Shown piece after piece: positions 46,613 through 55,127 of a stretch of 64,000 bases of DNA. Under the pieces are notes generated by a model that did no database searches, was not told the origin of the DNA, and was given only the letters and a program-made list of their open reading frames with translations. The position numbers were made by a program, and so were the translations under genes. This DNA comes from Phenylobacterium sp. (GTDB lineage: Bacteria; Pseudomonadota; Alphaproteobacteria; Caulobacterales; Caulobacteraceae), in the NCBI RefSeq assembly GCF_016124325.1, contig NZ_WGNY01000015.1, positions 20,380 to 84,379 of the forward strand. Direction: 5' to 3'. Each line of letters opens with the position of its first letter. The stretch's first letter is position 1.

Positions 46613-47308
46613 ATGACCCAGCGCCTCCTCCTCCCCGCCCTCGCCGCCGCGCTCGCCGCGTCCGGCGCCCAGGCCCAGCCGGCCGCGCCCCAGCAACCGG
46701 TCGTCCTCGAGCTCTTCACCAGCCAAGGGTGCTCGTCGTGCCCGCCGGCCGACGTCGCCGTGGCCCGGGCCGCGGACCGGCCCGACGTGATCGCGCTCAG
46801 CTTCAACGTCACCTACTGGGACCACCTGGGCTGGAAGGACACCTTCGCCCGGCCGGAATTCACCGCCCGCCAGGTCGCCTACGCCCGCGCCCTGGGCGAC
46901 GGCGCGCCCTACACGCCCGAGGTGGTGGCCGGCGGCCGCACCGCCGGCGTCGGCAACAGCCCCGCCCGGGTCGCCGATCTGATCGCGAAGGGCCGCGCGG
47001 CGCCCGCGACGACCATCGCGGCCGAAGGCGGCCGCATCACCGTGGCGGCCGGCGTCGCCCCCCGGCGCGGCGCCGACGTCTGGCTGGTCCGATACGACCC
47101 GCGGGTGCTGCAGGTGCCGGTCAAGGCCGGCGAGAACAACGGCAAGACCCTGCCCCAGCGCAACGTGGTCCGGCGGCTGGTCCGGCTGGGCGCCTGGGAC
47201 GGCGGGGCCGCCAGCTTCGGAACCCCTGCCGCCGAGCCCGGCCTGAAGTCCGTCGTGCTGGTGCAGACGCGCGGCGGCGGGCCGATCCTCGCAGCGGCGG
47301 GCCTCTAG
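46613..47308 (+). CDS. DUF1223 protein, thioredoxin-like (first copy)
   Basis: 231 residues. Signal peptide (about 1-21), then a thioredoxin-fold domain with the CxxC active site ELFTSQGCSSCPPAD (C40, C43) and a YWDHLGWKDTFA block typical of DUF1223. The protein is periplasmic and probably redox active, function unknown. Its UAG stop lies in the CTAG end of the repeat at 47305. A same-length paralogue follows. Confidence 0.85.
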   Translation: MTQRLLLPALAAALAASGAQAQPAAPQQPVVLELFTSQGCSSCPPADVAVARAADRPDVIALSFNVTYWDHLGWKDTFARPEFTARQVAYARALGDGAPYTPEVVAGGRTAGVGNSPARVADLIAKGRAAPATTIAAEGGRITVAAGVAPRRGADVWLVRYDPRVLQVPVKAGENNGKTLPQRNVVRRLVRLGAWDGGAASFGTPAAEPGLKSVVLVQTRGGGPILAAAGL

Positions 47309-47423
47309 GGCCCGGCAAGGTGAGGCGGACGCCGGTTCACCCGCCCGGACGGGCTCTCGTACCTTGAAGATGGAGCCCTCTCGTCCGGATCAGGTGCAAT
47401 CACCTGATCCGGGAAGGCTCTAG
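47305..47423 (+). repeat. two-hairpin dispersed element, copy 3
   Basis: 119 bp ending in GGCTCTAG. The first end is CTAGGGCC, and hairpin 1 is more degenerate than in other copies. Hairpin 2 keeps the 12-base stem but has the loop caat, so the GANTC of the other copies is lost. It lies between the two DUF1223 genes and supplies the first one's stop codon. Confidence 0.88.
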
Positions 47424-47475
47424 CTCACGCCTTGTTGAGATTTACAGCCCGCTCAACGCCTCGTAAGTCGGGGCG

Positions 47476-48171
47476 ATGCGGACGGCCGCGCTCCTCAGCC
47501 TGATCCTGTTGGCCGCGCCCGCCGGCGCGATCGCCAAGTCTCCCGTTCTCGTGGAGCTGTTCACCGCCCAGGGCTGCGGCGGCTGCCGCGACGCCAACGC
47601 CTATCTGGGCAAGCTGGCGGACCGCGCAGGCGTGCTCGCGCTCACCTACTCGGTCGACTACTGGGACTACCTCGGCTGGACCGACACCTTCGCCCGGCCC
47701 GAATACGCCGAGCGGCAGCGGGCCTATGTCCAGCGCCTGAAGCTGCGCGAGCCCTACACGCCGCAGGTGGTGATCGACGGCGGCCAGGAGGTCCAGGGCC
47801 TCAAGACCGCGGAAGTGGACCGCCTGGTGCGCGCCGCCGCGGACGCGCCGTGGAACCCGCCGGACATCCGCTTCGTCGGCCGCCACCGGGTGGACGTGGG
47901 GTCGGGCCGCGTCGCCCGCGGAGGCGCCGACGTGTGGCTGATCCGATACGACCCCCGCGACGCCGAGACGGTGGTCAAGGCCGGCGACAATCGCGGCGAG
48001 ACGGTCGTGCAGACCAATGTGGTGCGGCAGATCAAGCGGCTGGGAACCTGGCGCGGGCGGCCGCACGCCTACCGTGTGCCGGCGGCGCCGGAGGACGGCC
48101 TGAGAACCGTGGTGATCGTGCAGGCGCCGCACGGGGGCAAGGTGCTGGGCCTGGCGCAGGCGAAATCCTGA
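47476..48171 (+). CDS. DUF1223 protein, thioredoxin-like (second copy)
   Basis: 231 residues. Signal peptide (about 1-20), CxxC site FTAQGCGGCRDAN (C34, C37) and a YWDYLGWTDTFA block, so clearly paralogous to the gene at 46613 but moderately diverged. Periplasmic, function unknown. The signal region and the short spacing (from the repeat at 47305-47423) suggest an independent transcript. Confidence 0.85.
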   Translation: MRTAALLSLILLAAPAGAIAKSPVLVELFTAQGCGGCRDANAYLGKLADRAGVLALTYSVDYWDYLGWTDTFARPEYAERQRAYVQRLKLREPYTPQVVIDGGQEVQGLKTAEVDRLVRAAADAPWNPPDIRFVGRHRVDVGSGRVARGGADVWLIRYDPRDAETVVKAGDNRGETVVQTNVVRQIKRLGTWRGRPHAYRVPAAPEDGLRTVVIVQAPHGGKVLGLAQAKS

Positions 48172-48187
48172 GCCGCGCAAACGCAAA

Positions 48188-48216
48188 CCCGCGCGGCTGG
48201 AGAGCGACCGCGCGGG
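48188..48216 (+). terminator. possible hairpin after DUF1223 copy 2
   Basis: cccgcgcgg (48188-48196) pairs with ccgcgcggg (48208-48216) around an 11-base loop. There is no T run, so termination activity is uncertain. The rest of the 279-base gap (48172-48450) shows a G-rich segment (about 48262-48283) but no gene. Confidence 0.35.
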
Positions 48217-48450
48217 CGTAGGCGTGGGACTTGGAGGGCGTCGGCCGGCGTTCGCCGCCAATCGTGGGGGCTGGGGGGGCTGTTCAGGGCCAAGACCAGC
48301 GACGATCCCACCGACCGACCCTGACAATATCATCGGCGGGTTCGGCGAGCGCTGGGCGGAATTGGGGTCTTTTCGCGGCGGAGCCGGGCGATCACGGGGC
48401 CGCGATTTCCTGTGGCCCGACGCAGAAAATTCATACTAGGCTGGCGTTCG

Positions 48451-48786
48451 ATGGCTTTCGATCCAAGCTACGCGGCCCCGCAACCGGTCGGTGTATTCTT
48501 CGAGCGGCGCGAGCTCGAGCGCCTTCTTCGCCTTTACGGACGCATGGTGGCCGCCGGCGAATGGCGCGATTACGGCATGGACGGCCTGCGCGACGCGGCC
48601 GTGTTCTCGGTCTTCCGCCGCACCAGCGAGGCGCCGCTCTATCGCATCGAGAAGCGCCCGGCCCTGGCGCGCCGGCAGGGCGCTTGGGCGGTCGTCGGCC
48701 AGGGCGGCCACGTGCTGCGCCGCGGTCACGACCTGGACCAGGTGCTGCGCTTCTTCGACAAGGGCCGGTTCTCGGTCGTCGAGTAG
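48451..48786 (+). CDS. DUF2794 domain-containing protein
   Basis: 111 residues of DUF2794, recognised by VFFERRELERLLRLYGRMVAAGEW, VFSVFRRTSEAPLYRIEKRP and the LKRGHDLAQVLR-like RRGHDLDQVLRFFDK end. Small cytoplasmic protein of alphaproteobacteria with unknown role. The ATG at 48451 is preferred over one at 48412 because the family begins near it. Confidence 0.9.
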   Translation: MAFDPSYAAPQPVGVFFERRELERLLRLYGRMVAAGEWRDYGMDGLRDAAVFSVFRRTSEAPLYRIEKRPALARRQGAWAVVGQGGHVLRRGHDLDQVLRFFDKGRFSVVE

Positions 48787-48789
48787 CGG

Positions 48790-50217
48790 CTAGAGGCCCT
48801 CGGATTTGCGGAGCGCGGCCAGGGTCTGGGCGCGCAGCGCCTGACGATCGATCTTCCCCATATCGCTGCGCGGGATCGACTCGGACCACGCGAAATGGAT
48901 CGGCGGCAGGCGGACGCCGGCGCGCCGCAGGTGCTGCAACAGAGACTCCCGCGTCACCTCGCCGTCGGGCGAGACCGCGACCCAGCATTCGTCGGCGCCG
49001 TCCGAGCCCGGCACGGCGAAGGCGGCCGCGTCGCGGACCTGCGGGTGCTCGATGAGCGCGTTCTCGAGAACGCTCGGCATGATCTTGATCCCGCCCAGGT
49101 TCATCCGGTCGTCAGCCCGGCCCTCGATGACGAAGCTTCCGTCGGGCAGGCGGCGGCCGACGTCGCCCGAATGGAAGAAGCCGTCCCGGAACGCCTCGCC
49201 GGTGGCCTCGGGATCGTCGAGGAACCGTTCCGCGACGCTGTCGCTCCGAATGCGGATCTCGCCCGTTTCGCCGTCGGGCAGGCGCTGGCCGTCGGGGCCG
49301 ACCACCTCCATCGTGACGCCGGGAACCGGCCAGCCGACCGCGCCGGGGGTCGTCTCGACACGCTGCGCCGGGCCCACGGCGGCGCCCGCGACCTCGGTGG
49401 CGCCGTAGATGACGTGCATGTCCGGCGAGAGGCGCTGGCGGCCTTCGCGGGCGAGCGCCGGCGCCAGCACCGCCCCGGTGACCACGACCCGCCACCGGGG
49501 CTTCAGCTCGAAGCCGGCCGGCAGGTTGTCGAGCAGCTCGCGCAGTTGCAGCGGAGTGAGCCCCAGCAGCCCGGTCGGCTGACGCTCCATCAGGACGGGC
49601 AGGTCGGCCGCCCCGTGATCGGCCGCCACCGCCGCGCCCATCGACCACGCCAGGGTCGCCAGGTTGTAGCCCAGGGAGGAATCGACGCCGGTGCGGACCG
49701 CCCACACCCCGAGACGGCCCGAGGCGTAGGCGGCCAGGGCGCCGAGGTTCCGCGCCTCCATCCGCCGCCAGCTCAGGGGCACGCGTCGCGCCTCGCCGGT
49801 GGAGCCCGACGAAAGGAGCACGCGGGCGAGGCCCTCCGGCTCGCGCGGCGCCGAGGGGACCTCCACGGCCGGCGCGCCCTCCACCGAGGCGATCCAGTCG
49901 CGGCCGAGCCGCAGGACCGTGGGGTCGGCGGAGCCCGTCCGATCGGTGATCCGGAGGTCGGCGCGGCCATCGCGCAGCGTCGTGGAGGCCACGCCCAGGC
50001 GGGCCAGCGCCATCAGCAGCACGTGGACGCGGTAGGGCAGCGTCGCATCCACCCCGACGATCCCCCGCTGCGGCGTGATCCCCGCCGCGAGCAGCCCCGC
50101 CGCATAGCGGTTCACGTCATCGTTGAACTCGGCGTAGGTCACCCGACGCCGAGGGGTCACCAGCGCCGGGGCGCGAGGGCGCACGCGCGCATGGAAGGCG
50201 ACGGCGGCTTCGAACAT
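48790..50217 (-). CDS. AMP-binding (ANL) family acyl/aryl-CoA synthetase-like protein
   Basis: 475 residues. The adenylation motifs are recognisable: the P-loop-like SSGSTGEAR at residues 136-144, YGATE, HSGDVGRRLPDGSFVIEGRADDRMNLGGIKI and the catalytic lysine region DMGKIDR (K455). Shorter than typical acyl-CoA ligases but all core motifs stand. It would adenylate a carboxylate, with substrate unknown. The gene converges on DUF2794 and starts 6 bases after the degenerate paralogue. Confidence 0.82.
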   Translation of the reverse strand: MFEAAVAFHARVRPRAPALVTPRRRVTYAEFNDDVNRYAAGLLAAGITPQRGIVGVDATLPYRVHVLLMALARLGVASTTLRDGRADLRITDRTGSADPTVLRLGRDWIASVEGAPAVEVPSAPREPEGLARVLLSSGSTGEARRVPLSWRRMEARNLGALAAYASGRLGVWAVRTGVDSSLGYNLATLAWSMGAAVAADHGAADLPVLMERQPTGLLGLTPLQLRELLDNLPAGFELKPRWRVVVTGAVLAPALAREGRQRLSPDMHVIYGATEVAGAAVGPAQRVETTPGAVGWPVPGVTMEVVGPDGQRLPDGETGEIRIRSDSVAERFLDDPEATGEAFRDGFFHSGDVGRRLPDGSFVIEGRADDRMNLGGIKIMPSVLENALIEHPQVRDAAAFAVPGSDGADECWVAVSPDGEVTRESLLQHLRRAGVRLPPIHFAWSESIPRSDMGKIDRQALRAQTLAALRKSEGL

Positions 50218-50223
50218 CGCGGC

Positions 50224-51639
50224 TCAGGCTCCCGCGGGCTGGGACAGGGCGGCGATCACCTGGGCCCGCAACGCCTCGCGCTCGATCCGGCCGGCGGCGT
50301 CGCGGGGCACGGCGTCGGTCCAGGCGAAACGGACCTCCGGCAGGAGCTGGGGCGAACGCGCGAGGTGGGCGATCAGCGACTCGCGGGTCAGGCCCTCGGC
50401 AGGCGCGATCGCCATCCAGCATTCCATCCGGCCGGCAGCGTCAGGCACGGCGAAGGCCGCCGCGTCGCGCACATCCGGATGGGACAGCGCGGCGTTTTCC
50501 AGGAGCTGCGGCATGACCACGACCCCGCCGATGGTCATCCGCTCGCTGAGGCGGCCGGCGATGACGAGGCTTCCGTCCGACAGGCGGCGGCCCAGGTCGC
50601 CGGTGAGGAACGCGCCGTCAGCCGGCGCGGCGTCGGCGCCGAGATAACCCGCGCAGGTCCCGTCGCTGCGGATACGGATCTCGCCGACGACGCCGTCCCT
50701 CACGCAGCCGCCATCGGCGTCGACCACCTCGATCTCCACCCCGGGGACGGGCCACCCCGCCACGCCCGGCGTATTTTCCAGCCGGGACGCGGGCCCGGAC
50801 GCGGCCAGTCCGGTCTCCGGCGTGTGGTAGATGACCTGAACGTCCGGCGTCAGGCGCAGGCGGGCCTCGCGCGTCACGGCGGGCGGCAGACCCGCGTCGG
50901 TCACGAGGATGCGAAGGTCGGGGATCGGCCGAAACGCCGATGGCAGGACCGTCAGAAGCGAGCGCAGCTGGTGCGGCGTCACGACCAGCAACCCCGGCGC
51001 CTCCCTCTCGAGAAGCGCGGGCGTATCGGCGAGTGGAAAATCGACCGCCAAGGCCGCGCCGAGCGACCAGGCCAGGGCCGTCTGGAGATAGGTCCGGCCG
51101 GGTTCCGCGACGGCGGGCAGCACCCAGGTTCCCTGACGTCCCGCCGCATACGCCACGATACAGCGCCGCCCCTCCGCGGCCAGCATCGCCCAGCTCAGCG
51201 GGACCCGACGCATGCCGGCCCCGGGGCCCGCCGAGCGGAGCACGCGGGCGAGACCTTCCGGCGAACGCGCGGGCGGACGCGGCGGAAGTGGCGGCGAAGC
51301 CTCGACGGCCTCGATCCATTCGTCGGTCAGGCGCAGGATGTTCTCGTCCGGCTCGCCCGGCCCATCGCTCAGCCGCAGATCGGCCGCGGGATCGTCGGGG
51401 AAGGTCGTCGCGACGCCCAGGCGCGCCAAGGCCGCCAGCAGCACATGGCGATGATAGGCCGAGCCGGTCTCGACGGCCGTCACCCCACGCTCGGGCGTGA
51501 CGCCCAGCCCGAGCAGCCCGTTCGCGAAGCGGTTCACGGCCGCGTCGAGCTCGGCGTAGCTCGCCCGTCGGCCCGGCGTGATCAGCGCGGGCGCACGGGG
51601 CCGCTGGCGGGCGTGATAGGCGAGGTCGGCGTCGAACAT
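50224..51639 (-). CDS. AMP-binding family protein with eroded active site
   Basis: 471 residues, aligned end to end with the gene just downstream (a tandem duplicate). Key motifs have changed: the P-loop position reads RSAGPGAG (135-142) instead of SSGSTG, YGATE reads YHTPE, the GRADDRMNLGGIKI block reads GRLSERMTIGGVVV, and the catalytic Lys is Arg (R451 for K455). The reading frame is intact, so the protein is made, but it is unlikely to adenylate. It may be a pseudoenzyme partner of the active copy. The start at 51639 (MFDADLAYHARQ) matches the paralogue; an upstream M at 51669 lies in the repeat. Confidence 0.8.
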   Translation of the reverse strand: MFDADLAYHARQRPRAPALITPGRRASYAELDAAVNRFANGLLGLGVTPERGVTAVETGSAYHRHVLLAALARLGVATTFPDDPAADLRLSDGPGEPDENILRLTDEWIEAVEASPPLPPRPPARSPEGLARVLRSAGPGAGMRRVPLSWAMLAAEGRRCIVAYAAGRQGTWVLPAVAEPGRTYLQTALAWSLGAALAVDFPLADTPALLEREAPGLLVVTPHQLRSLLTVLPSAFRPIPDLRILVTDAGLPPAVTREARLRLTPDVQVIYHTPETGLAASGPASRLENTPGVAGWPVPGVEIEVVDADGGCVRDGVVGEIRIRSDGTCAGYLGADAAPADGAFLTGDLGRRLSDGSLVIAGRLSERMTIGGVVVMPQLLENAALSHPDVRDAAAFAVPDAAGRMECWMAIAPAEGLTRESLIAHLARSPQLLPEVRFAWTDAVPRDAAGRIEREALRAQVIAALSQPAGA

Positions 51640-51649
51640 CGCCGCGACG

Positions 51650-51767
51650 CTAGAGCCTTCCCGGATCAAGTGGAATCACTTGATCCGGACGAGAAGGCCC
51701 GATCTTCAGGCGTTGAGCGCCCGTCCGAGCAGGTGAACCGGTTCCACTTCACCCTGACGGGCTCTGG
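51650..51767 (-). repeat. two-hairpin dispersed element, copy 4
   Basis: 118 bp on the minus strand, with hairpins 1 and 2 in reverse order. The 12-base stem of hairpin 2 is ccggatcaagtg/cacttgatccgg: relative to copy 1 a G-C pair has become an A-T pair on both arms. The GANTC (GAATC on the plus strand) is at 51673-51677. One end is degraded (ccagagcc for ctagagcc). It lies just upstream of the eroded AMP-binding gene. Confidence 0.88.
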
Positions 51768-51794
51768 ACGAGGCCCCGAAGAGAAAGCCCGAAA

Positions 51795-51824
51795 CAAAAA
51801 GCCCCGGCGGGGAACCGCCGGGGC
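51795..51824 (-). terminator. intrinsic terminator of the Bax-inhibitor-1 gene
   Basis: On the minus strand gccccggcgg and ccgccggggc (51801-51824) form a perfect 10-base stem around a ttcc loop and are followed by ctttttgttt. It lies 27 bases after the stop of the gene at 51851. Confidence 0.85.
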
Positions 51825-51850
51825 CGCTTCGTTCAGGACTGCAGAACGGG

Positions 51851-52615
51851 TCAGCGGCGATCGCCGAACAGCCGCAGCAGGAACAGGAACAGGTTGATGA
51901 AATCGAGGTAGAGGCTGAGCGCGCCGTAGTTGGTGGCCACGCCGAGCGCCGTGTCGTTCCCGCCGAGATCATAGTAGGTCATCTTCAGGCGCTGGGTGTC
52001 GTAGGCGATGAGGCCCGCGAAGATCAGCACGCCGAGCACGCTGATGATGAAGTTCATCATCGAGTTCATCAGGAAGATGTTCACGATCGAGGCGATGACG
52101 ATCCCGATCAGGCCCACCATCAGGAAGCTGCCGAACGCAGTCAGGTCCTTCTTGGTGGTGTAGCCGACAAGGCTGAGGCCGCCGAAGGCGACGGCGGTGA
52201 TCAGGAAGGTCGAGGCGATCGACGCGCCCGTATAGAGCATGGTGATCGCGCCCAGGCTGGCGCCCATCAAGGACACCACCGTCCAGTAGACGATCCCCGA
52301 GCTGCGGGGGCTGGCCTTCTTCATCGCGAACGCGCTGAAGAGTATCACGACCAGCGGACCGAAGGCGACAATCATGCCCAGAGGCGTGTAGCCGCCGTAG
52401 AACGTCTCGCCGTTGGGGCCGACGGCCACACGGAACAGAAGCTGGCGAACCGCCTCCACCTGTCCAGTGACGTAGGCCAGGGCGGCCGAAAGGACGAGAC
52501 CCAGCGCCACCTTGTTGTAGACGCCGAGCATGAAGCTCCGGAGGCCCGCGTCCACCGACATGTCGGCGCGGTCCGCGGGGACCGAGCGCGCGTAGCCGCG
52601 GTTGAAGTCGCTCAT
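51851..52615 (-). CDS. Bax inhibitor-1/YccA (YbhL) family membrane protein
   Basis: 254 residues with seven hydrophobic helices. The start at 52615 begins MSDFNRGYARS, and the family blocks FSAFAMKKASPRSSGIVYW, FLMVGLIGIVIASIVNIFL and AYDTQRLK near the C-terminus are present. Bacterial members are proton/calcium leak channels or protease-interacting proteins. It faces the thpR gene across 116 bases with no other gene. An ATG further upstream (52690) gives an unlikely extension. Confidence 0.93.
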   Translation of the reverse strand: MSDFNRGYARSVPADRADMSVDAGLRSFMLGVYNKVALGLVLSAALAYVTGQVEAVRQLLFRVAVGPNGETFYGGYTPLGMIVAFGPLVVILFSAFAMKKASPRSSGIVYWTVVSLMGASLGAITMLYTGASIASTFLITAVAFGGLSLVGYTTKKDLTAFGSFLMVGLIGIVIASIVNIFLMNSMMNFIISVLGVLIFAGLIAYDTQRLKMTYYDLGGNDTALGVATNYGALSLYLDFINLFLFLLRLFGDRR

Positions 52616-52731
52616 GAGAGCCTTGACCCTTTTCCACGCGTCGCAAATCGGACGCCCCCGAAATATCGTTGCGCTCTGTGACCTAAGCAAGGCCTCTGCC
52701 GCATCGGGGGCCGAATGGCTATGTGAACCGC

Positions 52732-53268
52732 ATGATCCGCCTGTTCGCCGCCCTCGCCGTCCCCGACGACATCGGCATCGCCCTCAGGGCCCGCCAGAGC
52801 GGCGTCGGAGGCGCCAAATGGCGGCCTTTGGAGGCGCTGCATGTGACCCTGCGCTTCTTCGGGGACATCCGCGAGGACGTGGCCCACGACCTCGACGCCG
52901 AGCTCACGCGGGTGTCGGGCAAGCCGTTCGCGATCGAGCTCGCCGGCGCCGGATCGTTCGGCGAGGGCGCCGAGATCGACGCCGTCTGGGCCGGGGTGGC
53001 CGAGAACCCCGCGCTATCGCGCCTGGCCGAGGCCTGCGAGGCGGCCGCGCGCCGCGCCGGCCTGAAGCCGGAGAAGCGCCGCTATCGCCCGCACGTGACC
53101 CTGGCCTACACGCGCCGGCCCGACCCGGTCGAAGTGGCCCGCTGGGTCCAGGCCAACAACCTGCTGAAGAGCCCGCCGATCGCGATCGACCGCTTCGGCC
53201 TCTATTCGAGCCATCAAGGCCGCGAGGGCTCGCACTACCGGCTGGAGGCGGAATACCCGCTGGGCTGA
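52732..53268 (+). CDS. thpR: RNA 2',3'-cyclic phosphodiesterase (2H family)
   Basis: 178 residues. The two His-x-Thr motifs of the 2H phosphoesterase fold are HVTLRFFGD and HVTLAYT, properly spaced. ThpR enzymes open 2',3'-cyclic ends of RNA. The ATG at 52732 is preferred over the GTG at 52723 (MNRMIRL). Confidence 0.92.
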   Translation: MIRLFAALAVPDDIGIALRARQSGVGGAKWRPLEALHVTLRFFGDIREDVAHDLDAELTRVSGKPFAIELAGAGSFGEGAEIDAVWAGVAENPALSRLAEACEAAARRAGLKPEKRRYRPHVTLAYTRRPDPVEVARWVQANNLLKSPPIAIDRFGLYSSHQGREGSHYRLEAEYPLG

Positions 53269-53272
53269 GCCC

Positions 53273-53665
53273 TCAGGCCTCCAGCGCGTGGTCCTTCAAC
53301 ACGCCGAGGGGCACGATCGCGAGCGTCTCCTCGTGGGTGGACGAGAGCACCACGCGGGGCGCGGCGCCGGCGTCGAGCGCCTCCTTCCAGCGTGGCGCAC
53401 ACAGGCACCAGCGGTCGCCGGGCTTCAGGCCCGGAAAGCCCAGTTCGGGGCGCGGCGTCGAGAGGTCGTTGCCCGCCGCCTTGGAGAACTCCAGGAACTC
53501 GGCGGTCATCACGGCGCAGACGGTGTGCATGCCCACGTCGTGGGGGCCGGTCTCGCAGCAGCCGTTGCGGAAGAAGCCGGTGACCGGATCAAGCGAACAG
53601 GGGACGAGTTCCTCGCCGAGCACGTTCTTGGCGCCGGCGTCGTAGCGGATCGGGCGTGTGGCCAT
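53273..53665 (-). CDS. DUF2237 family protein
   Basis: 130 residues with the family hallmarks NVLGEELVPCSLDPVTGF, RNGCCETGPHDVGMHTVCAVMT, the GDRWCLCAPRWKEALDAG block and the Val/Leu-rich tail. Many conserved cysteines suggest metal or disulfide use. Function unknown. It converges on thpR with 4 bases between the stops. Confidence 0.9.
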   Translation of the reverse strand: MATRPIRYDAGAKNVLGEELVPCSLDPVTGFFRNGCCETGPHDVGMHTVCAVMTAEFLEFSKAAGNDLSTPRPELGFPGLKPGDRWCLCAPRWKEALDAGAAPRVVLSSTHEETLAIVPLGVLKDHALEA

Positions 53666-53727
53666 GGGCCTATCCTAAACGCTAAGACGGAAGCGCCGCC
53701 AAGGCGTGACGGAGCCGCGACCAGCAC

Positions 53728-54594
53728 ATGAACCAGGCCAGACCTCGACGCAGCGCCCTCTACCTGCCGGCGTCCAACGCCCGGGCTATCGACAAGGCCC
53801 GCAGCCTGGCCTGCGACGTGGTGATCCTCGACCTGGAGGATTCCGTCGCGCCGGACGCCAAGGCCGAGGCGCGCGAGGGCGCGCTCGCCGCGGTGGCGGC
53901 CGGCGGCTTCGGCGGGCGCGAGGTGGTGATCCGGGCCAACGGGCTCGACACGCCCTGGGGCGCCGGCGACCTCGCCGCCGCCGCCAAGGTCCGGCCCGAC
54001 GCGGTGCTGGTCCCCAAGATCTCGGCGCCGGAGGATCTGGCCGCCACCCGCGCGGCGCTGGGGCCGGGTGTCCCGCTCTGGGCGATGATCGAGACCTGCG
54101 CGGCCATGTTCCGCCTCGACGCCCTGGGCGCGGCTTCGCGCGAGCACGGGGTCGAGGTTTGGGTGATCGGCTCGAACGACCTAGCCAAGGAGATGCGCTG
54201 TCCGCTGACCGTCGCGCGCGAGCCTCTGGTCACCGCGCTGTCGCTCAGCCTGATGGCCGCGCGCGCCCACGGCCTGGCCATCATCGACGGCGTGTTCAAC
54301 GAGATCGCCGACGCCGAGGGCCTGGAGCGCCAGTGCGCCCAGGCGGCCGGCTTCGGTTTCGACGGCAAGAGCCTGATCCACCCCACCCAGGTCGAGCCCG
54401 CCAATCGCGCCTTCACGCCGGAGGCCGACGCTGTCGCGTGGGCGCGCACGGTGGTCGCCGCCTTCGAGGCGCCCGAGGCCGTCGGACGCGGGGTTCTGAA
54501 GGTGGAGGGCCGGATGGTCGAGCGGCTCCACTACGCCGAGGCGAAGCGGCTCATCGGCGTGGCCGAGGCGATCGCGGAGCGCTCCGGCGGATGA
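53728..54594 (+). CDS. HpcH/HpaI (CitE-like) CoA ester lyase
   Basis: 288 residues of the citrate lyase beta/malyl-CoA lyase superfamily. RRSALYLPASNARAIDKARSL is the N-terminal family motif, DLEDSVAPDAKAEAR the metal/phosphate-binding segment, followed by IGSNDLAKEMRC and the C-terminal DGKSLIHPTQVEP. Cleaves a beta-hydroxyacyl-CoA such as malyl-CoA or methylmalyl-CoA. The exact ester is unknown. Its stop overlaps the ATG of the next gene. Confidence 0.88.
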   Translation: MNQARPRRSALYLPASNARAIDKARSLACDVVILDLEDSVAPDAKAEAREGALAAVAAGGFGGREVVIRANGLDTPWGAGDLAAAAKVRPDAVLVPKISAPEDLAATRAALGPGVPLWAMIETCAAMFRLDALGAASREHGVEVWVIGSNDLAKEMRCPLTVAREPLVTALSLSLMAARAHGLAIIDGVFNEIADAEGLERQCAQAAGFGFDGKSLIHPTQVEPANRAFTPEADAVAWARTVVAAFEAPEAVGRGVLKVEGRMVERLHYAEAKRLIGVAEAIAERSGG

Positions 54595-55127
54595 AACGGC
54601 GCGGCGCGGCCATCGTCCTGATCGTCGCGCTCGCCGGCGCCGCGCCCGCGGTCGCCCCCGCGGTCGCCCAGGAATCCGCCGACCCGATCGACGCCATCCT
54701 CCGGGGCGCGGCCCGCGAACCGCCCACCAGCGGCTTCTACGTGCAGCAGACCGGCCGCACGCCCGACGGGCCGCCCTCGCCGGCCGACCTCGCCTATGAC
54801 GACCGCATCCGCGCCTCCATGGCCGCCGCCCAGGGCTTCCAGGGGCCGCTGGACGGCGGCTGGACCCTGGCCGGCGCGGGCGGCGCCCTCTACGCCCTGC
54901 AGCTCGCCGACCACGAGGGCGTGGTGGAAGGCTCGTGGCGGGACCTGCGCCGCCCGCCGGGCCAGGGCGCGTCGGGCTTCGTCGAGCAGGTAGAGGCCGG
55001 CGAGCGCGAGCTGACCATCCGTTTCGGCGGCCGCACCGCCGTGCTGCACGCCGAGCGCGGCGGCTGGCGCGGGCGGCTGACCGACGGAAGCCGCGGCGAG
55101 GCCGTGAGCCTGCACAGGACCCCCTAG
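54591..55127 (+). CDS. hypothetical exported protein
   Basis: 178 residues with a signal peptide (about 1-25, APAVAQ-E-like cleavage). The mature part is beta-rich with GPLDGGWTLAGAGGALYALQLADHEGVVEGSW and FGGRTAVLHAERGGWRGRL. No family recognised. It starts at an ATGA overlap with the CoA lyase gene, hence likely co-transcribed. Its UAG shares two bases with the stop of the convergent HIT gene. Confidence 0.65.
   Translation: MKRRGAAIVLIVALAGAAPAVAPAVAQESADPIDAILRGAAREPPTSGFYVQQTGRTPDGPPSPADLAYDDRIRASMAAAQGFQGPLDGGWTLAGAGGALYALQLADHEGVVEGSWRDLRRPPGQGASGFVEQVEAGERELTIRFGGRTAVLHAERGGWRGRLTDGSRGEAVSLHRTP

Noticed and set aside
48262..48283. G-rich stretch that might form a G-quadruplex
   Set aside because: Only two long G runs are visible and no four evenly spaced runs; too weak to call.
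48895..51897. 1000-residue plus-strand frame through the AMP-binding pair
   Set aside because: Antisense shadow of two real minus-strand genes in a high-GC region; composition is Arg/Gly/Ala-rich without motifs and it crosses the repeat and terminator.
52616..52731. ybhL-type RNA motif upstream of the Bax-inhibitor gene
   Set aside because: The family is known to carry a leader motif in rhizobia, but I could not see the conserved hairpin here and make no claim.
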